From contig SRSI01000035.1 of the NCBI GenBank assembly GCA_005656395.1, positions 124,001 through 188,000 of the forward strand: 64,000 nucleotides of DNA, read 5' to 3'. The translations under genes and the position numbers were made by a program. Numbering within the stretch: position 1 is the first letter of the stretch; each line of letters opens with the position of its first letter. Below the pieces are notes generated by a model. That model worked only from the letters and a program-made list of their open reading frames with translations. It did no database searches and was not told the DNA's origin. Below are positions 60,531 to 64,000 of this stretch, in pieces. This DNA comes from Strongyloides papillosus (lineage: Eukaryota > Nematoda > Chromadorea > Rhabditida > Strongyloididae).

Positions 60531-61721
60531 ATGAGGGAAAAGAAATTTAAAAGTAACGATAAGGAAATATTACAGAAGAATGGAAGTTTTAAGGAGAATG
60601 AAACTTCTCTAGAAAAGAAGAAATGTTATTCATGTGGAGAGCTAGGTCACTTAAAAGCTCTATGTTCACAAAGAAAAATGAAAGAAGAAGTAAAAACCAC
60701 GGAAAGTGCTAGCAAAATTACGGAAGATGCTAAGGATAGGAGAATAGAAGAATTGACAGCAATGGTCAACCGCCTATCAAAAATGGTAAATGAAGAAGAA
60801 AATACAACCAGAGTTTGTAGAAGGGTAGATGTAACTGTTGAAAAGAAAAATAAAGATGAGAAAAATAAATTTAAAGAATTTTACGTCATGGGATCAATAT
60901 GGCATAAAAATAAAAAAAATGATGACATAACTGAGGTACCAGTTATATGTTTGGTGGATACTGGTTCAACAAGAACTATTATTACTGAATCAGTTTATCG
61001 TGTGGCAACTAAGAAAAATTCATGTAATTTGAAACCAGTTATTTTCAATTTAGCAGATGGTAGTGTATGGCTTTTGAAAGAAGTTGCAGAAATATTTTTG
61101 AAATTTGGAAGTGTAAAAGTAAATGTAGAAGTTGGTATATGTCGTGATGAAGACTTTAATTTTGGTAAAAATCAAACAAGATATTCGGTAATGTTAGGAT
61201 CTGATGTATTGACAGCGGCTAATGCAAACTTAAATTATGGAACAAATGAAGTTATGTTTGAAAATATCTTGGTACCATCATTTATGGAAATAAGAAACCT
61301 AAAGAAAAAGGAAATTAGAAATGTCTTCAGAATAACAAGTGAAGGAAAGAATTTCAGAAAAGGAAACAAACCACCTAACAAAACTAGTTGGGGGGATGTA
61401 CAAGAAAAAGCTTTCTTGAAGACAAAGAAAAATTTAAAAGGTTTATGTAATTTACACGTAGAAATTCGGAAAAATGGTCGTTGCAACCAACGTGGTGAAG
61501 TAATTTCAGTAGGAGACTCTGAAAAGGAAAAATTTAAGAAGCATAAGTCTTATGTAGCATGGAAAGGAGAATATGTTATGAAAAGAAGATTTCACGATAA
61601 CAGTATTTATAAAGTTAGTAAAGGAGATGAAATACGATATTTGGTCCAAAACCATAACCATCTGAAGATTGAAGAAGGAGGAAGTAAAGCTTCAAAGAAG
61701 GGGGAAGTGAAGGAGTTGTGA
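60531..61721 (+). CDS. Zinc-knuckle and aspartic-protease frame of the LTR element
   Basis: In the same frame as the Gag part. Residues 32-45 (CYSCGELGHLKALC) form a CCHC zinc knuckle for RNA binding. About 80-90 residues later ICLVDTGSTRTIITESVY is the active-site turn of a retroviral-type aspartic protease, with a VMLGSDVL flap-end motif downstream. After about residue 285 the text NKTSWGDVQEKAFLKTKKNL resembles the reverse transcriptase/RNase H junction of Ty3-type elements (W...QKAF..LK..L). The rest is a short basic tail. This suggests that a large internal deletion removed reverse transcriptase and integrase. The stop codon lies inside the 3' LTR. Confidence 0.78.
   Translation: MREKKFKSNDKEILQKNGSFKENETSLEKKKCYSCGELGHLKALCSQRKMKEEVKTTESASKITEDAKDRRIEELTAMVNRLSKMVNEEENTTRVCRRVDVTVEKKNKDEKNKFKEFYVMGSIWHKNKKNDDITEVPVICLVDTGSTRTIITESVYRVATKKNSCNLKPVIFNLADGSVWLLKEVAEIFLKFGSVKVNVEVGICRDEDFNFGKNQTRYSVMLGSDVLTAANANLNYGTNEVMFENILVPSFMEIRNLKKKEIRNVFRITSEGKNFRKGNKPPNKTSWGDVQEKAFLKTKKNLKGLCNLHVEIRKNGRCNQRGEVISVGDSEKEKFKKHKSYVAWKGEYVMKRRFHDNSIYKVSKGDEIRYLVQNHNHLKIEEGGSKASKKGEVKEL
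61694..61705 (+). other. Polypurine tract
   Basis: AAAGAAGGGGGA directly before the 3' LTR, the expected plus-strand primer of an LTR element. Confidence 0.75.
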
Positions 61722-61939
61722 TAAAAGGAATAAATAAATTCCAAATAGGAGAACAACAGTATGATAATACCATCAAAGCCATTCAATTTATAAAGTATAG
61801 ATATTGTTTTGTTTAGTGATTGTTATTAATATTAAGTGTTAATTGTTATATACGTTAATTGTTAATTTTATGCTGTTAATTATGATTGTTGTTAATATGT
61901 TATTTGTAGGCGAGACTACACAAATAAAAATATTTTACT
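61706..61939 (+). repeat. 3' LTR
   Basis: Same 234-base sequence as the 5' LTR, followed by the TCTT duplication. Confidence 0.88.
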
Positions 61940-61943
61940 TCTT

Positions 61944-62596
61944 ACTCAAAAGCATCTACAGAAATACCTTAGATAATTATTTTAAAAAATTTCGAAATTT
62001 ATACATACATTACAATTTTTAAAAGAAATGTATTATTTTGTCTTTCGTGAGTGCTATTTGACATATTTGTTTTTTTTGTTTAAAATATGACAAAAAAAAA
62101 TTTTCTGTGTAAATGCCTTCATACCGGCTTGATTCAACAAAATTTAAACTTATAAGCAGATTCTACAAACTTATCATCATTTGAAACATCAATAAAAAGT
62201 TAGTAAAAAAATTGTGCTTTAATTTTAAAGTCTTTATCATGTCTTTTCATCATTAATTCTACCACTTTTTCATAAGTATTTTTTTCAAGTAATTCAAGAT
62301 TACCCAAGTACAACTTTGATCGCATATCTAAATTAATTTCCGAAGCAGATAACCATTTACTTCTATCAAGAGAATTTAATTCATACGATCTTTTAATTCT
62401 TGTATTTTAATAGCAAATGCTATTTTAACATCATGCTTCTAAATCCCAGATGTGTGGTTTGACAACGCGGTAATCTTTTCTTGAAAATAATCATTCTCAC
62501 TACTTTTGGGACAAACCACGTATAAATACTTTTAAACAGTTAATTATATCTTATAAAATAAATTTAATTATTTTCGTTAAATAATATTGAACCCCA
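61944..62596. other. Intergenic, nothing recognised
   Basis: Sequence between the LTR element and the inverted-repeat element. No open frame with support. Confidence 0.5.
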
Positions 62597-63163
62597 GAAT
62601 TTAAGACTTATCTACATTAAATATGCTACATCTTTGTAAAAATTGTTACATCTTACTACATTTTGCGCCATCTTAGTACATTTTTGTGACATCTTTTTTC
62701 AGACGGTAGACATTCGCTTGTCCATGGTTACTCATACTTTTTTCTTTTTTATAATGCCATTTCGCTTGATCATAGGTGACCACAAGCAAGCTGATTTCTA
62801 TTGTCTCTTTTTTGATTTTATTAGGGTAGGGGTTACTGTAAAGTGCGTTCCCATGTGTGAACTGAATACAATGGAATAATCAAAAAATAACTTAGTAAAA
62901 AATAAAAAAGAATACTTTTTCGCTTGCTCATATTATGTATGTTTCTTAAAAAAAACCATTTTTTTACCCAACTGACAAGCGAAAGTCACTTTTTACAGTT
63001 CAATTCCACTTTATTTTAATAATATTATTTTACTGTTTAACATACCTAAATTATGTTGAAGAATAATTTATTTGATATGAACGATACATGTCGCAAAAAT
63101 GTACTAAGATGGCGCCAAATGTCATAAGATGTAGCAAATTTAATGTAGTTGACTGTTAAATTC
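62597..63163. mobile_element. Terminal-inverted-repeat element (~567 bp)
   Basis: The left end GAATTTAAG...CTACATTAAATATGCTACAT pairs with the right end, whose reverse strand reads GAATTTAAC...CTACATTAAATTTGCTACAT. Pairing resumes over TGCGCCATCTTAGTACATTT against GGCGCCATCTTAGTACATTT, for a total arm of about 100 bases. Internal copies of TTTCGCTTG are also in inverted arrangement (e.g. near 62712, 62760, 62918, 62985). No transposase frame; a MITE or foldback element. Confidence 0.7.
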
Positions 63164-63794
63164 CATTTTCCAATAATATTTATAATATAAGTGACATAAA
63201 AAAATGTCTGTACAAATTTATAGATTTTTTATCGTTAATTTGAAAGTATATTTTTTAAAATGCAAAGATTTCTTGCAATAAAAAATTTATTGTATCTACT
63301 TTAGATATTTTATTAACAGAAATTAATGATGTTAAAAACAAAAAAATGTGACTAAATTTATATAATAATTTCAATCACGTTAGCAAATTTTATTTACTAC
63401 TGGATTCTGTCTATTGTAGTCTTAAAACTTGAATACTGTATATTTTAAAGTAAATTACAGTATACTTAATGTCAAAGTGCAAATTTCTATAATATCTTGT
63501 TATTAAAAATTTATAAAATTGTGTTATTATAATTCGAATGTTTAAATGATAATTTTTTTAATGACATCGTTAAAAAATATATTAAACGATTATCAAAAAT
63601 ATACACTCTTTCTGTGTTTATATTTATTTTTATATAAAAGTTTTATAAATAAAAAAAATTATAAATAGTAAATAATAAATATAATATTATTTTATTTTAA
63701 TCTTTTTTATTTGTCTATGAAAACAAATTGTGTGATCTGTAGTTTACTCAAAATTTTTTTATTTGAACAAATGCAGAATGAGCTTCAAAAGCAA
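63164..63794. other. Promoter-side spacer of the right-edge gene
   Basis: Very AT-rich. No gene seen. Confidence 0.45.
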
Positions 63795-63802
63795 TATAAA
63801 AG
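63795..63802 (+). promoter_or_regulatory. TATA box of the right-edge secreted-protein gene
   Basis: TATAAAAG, 40 bases before the ATG at 63835. Leaves a leader of only about 10 bases, so the mRNA is probably not trans-spliced. Confidence 0.6.
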
Positions 63803-63834
63803 TGATAAATTTTGTGAAATATTATCATAAAAAA

Positions 63835-64000
63835 ATGAACAATTCAATATTTTCTGCTTTACTTCTTACTATCTTAATTGGAGTTTCAAGTTTTTCATAC
63901 GCTCAATCTCACGGTGCCCCAGCTAATGATGAATTTAGTAAATCAATTAACGACAAAATATGGAAAGGATTCAACTATGAAAGTGACTCTAAAAGCGGCT
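63835..64000 (+). CDS. Secreted protein, partial (cut by window edge)
   Basis: The frame from ATG 63835 is open to the window end (55 codons visible). MNNSIFSALLLTILIGVSSF then SYAQS is a strong signal peptide with a likely cut after SYA. The mature start (QSHGAPANDEFSKSINDKIW) is polar, and I do not recognise a family. The TATA box and short leader suggest a strongly or stage-specifically expressed secreted product. Confidence 0.65.
   Translation, partial: MNNSIFSALLLTILIGVSSFSYAQSHGAPANDEFSKSINDKIWKGFNYESDSKSG

Larger units (their letters stand above)
59386..61939 (+). mobile_element. Compact LTR retroelement without polymerase (non-autonomous)
   Basis: Two 234-bp direct repeats bound a 2,554-bp element flanked by the 4-base duplication TCTT (59382-59385 and 61940-61943). 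Inside are a gag-like frame and a zinc-knuckle/aspartic-protease frame. There is no reverse transcriptase, RNase H core or integrase core, and no env. The LTRs appear identical, so insertion was recent and must have used enzymes made elsewhere. Confidence 0.88.

Noticed and set aside
59386..61939. Endogenous retrovirus with envelope
   Set aside because: No envelope-like frame and no polymerase. It is a deleted Ty3-type LTR retroelement.
1..64000. CRISPR arrays, bacterial operons or origins
   Set aside because: No regularly spaced short repeats. Introns, splice signals and nematode families throughout show eukaryotic DNA.
1..64000. tRNA and rRNA genes
   Set aside because: I saw no convincing A-box/B-box pairs, cloverleaf or rRNA core by eye. 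A tRNAscan or Rfam run would be decisive.

Overview
The window looks like chromosomal DNA of a parasitic or free-living nematode, most likely a Strongyloididae-type (clade IV) worm. The evidence is very high AT content, introns of about 40-55 bp with GTAAGT...TTTTAG borders, short exons in conserved genes, a probable two-gene operon with an internal trans-splice acceptor, and several nematode-specific receptor families. I cannot prove the species from sequence alone. Many gene models below were built by joining exons by hand with phase checks. Where I say an exon joins in phase, I checked it.

Left part (1-11.4 kb), conserved housekeeping and neuronal genes with clean reading frames: the N-terminal half of a small-conductance Ca2+-activated K+ channel (minus strand, running off the left edge after transmembrane segment S1); a GYF-domain gene and a CCDC97 gene, both minus and about 100 bp apart (operon candidate); mitochondrial succinate-semialdehyde dehydrogenase (plus); and a small secreted protein (minus, convergent).

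Middle part (12.4-54 kb), a multigene chemosensory and glycan island built by repeated local duplication. It holds two tandem acid sphingomyelinase genes; five tandem seven-transmembrane (7TM) receptor genes, three of them nearly intact, with eroded sphingomyelinase 3' ends between them; a receptor guanylate cyclase resembling the thermosensory AFD type; a sulfatase; five tandem core-1 galactosyltransferase copies interleaved with two sulfatase 3' fragments; two Srg/Srv-like 7TM receptors; and a second, divergent receptor guanylate cyclase.

Right part (54.4-64 kb): the RNA polymerase III subunit RPC5; gene-poor DNA with satellite-like and hairpin elements; a compact 2.55-kb LTR retroelement with identical LTRs but no polymerase; a terminal-inverted-repeat element; and the first exon of a TATA-driven secreted protein cut by the right edge.

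A cross-cutting point: from about 13 kb to 55.5 kb most genes carry one-base frameshifts, largely in A or T runs, although their protein domains and splice sites are conserved. Because this also affects RPC5, which is presumably essential and single-copy, I suspect consensus errors for many of them rather than true pseudogenes. The galactosyltransferase copy C, the sulfatase fragments and receptors R1 and R2 look genuinely decayed.
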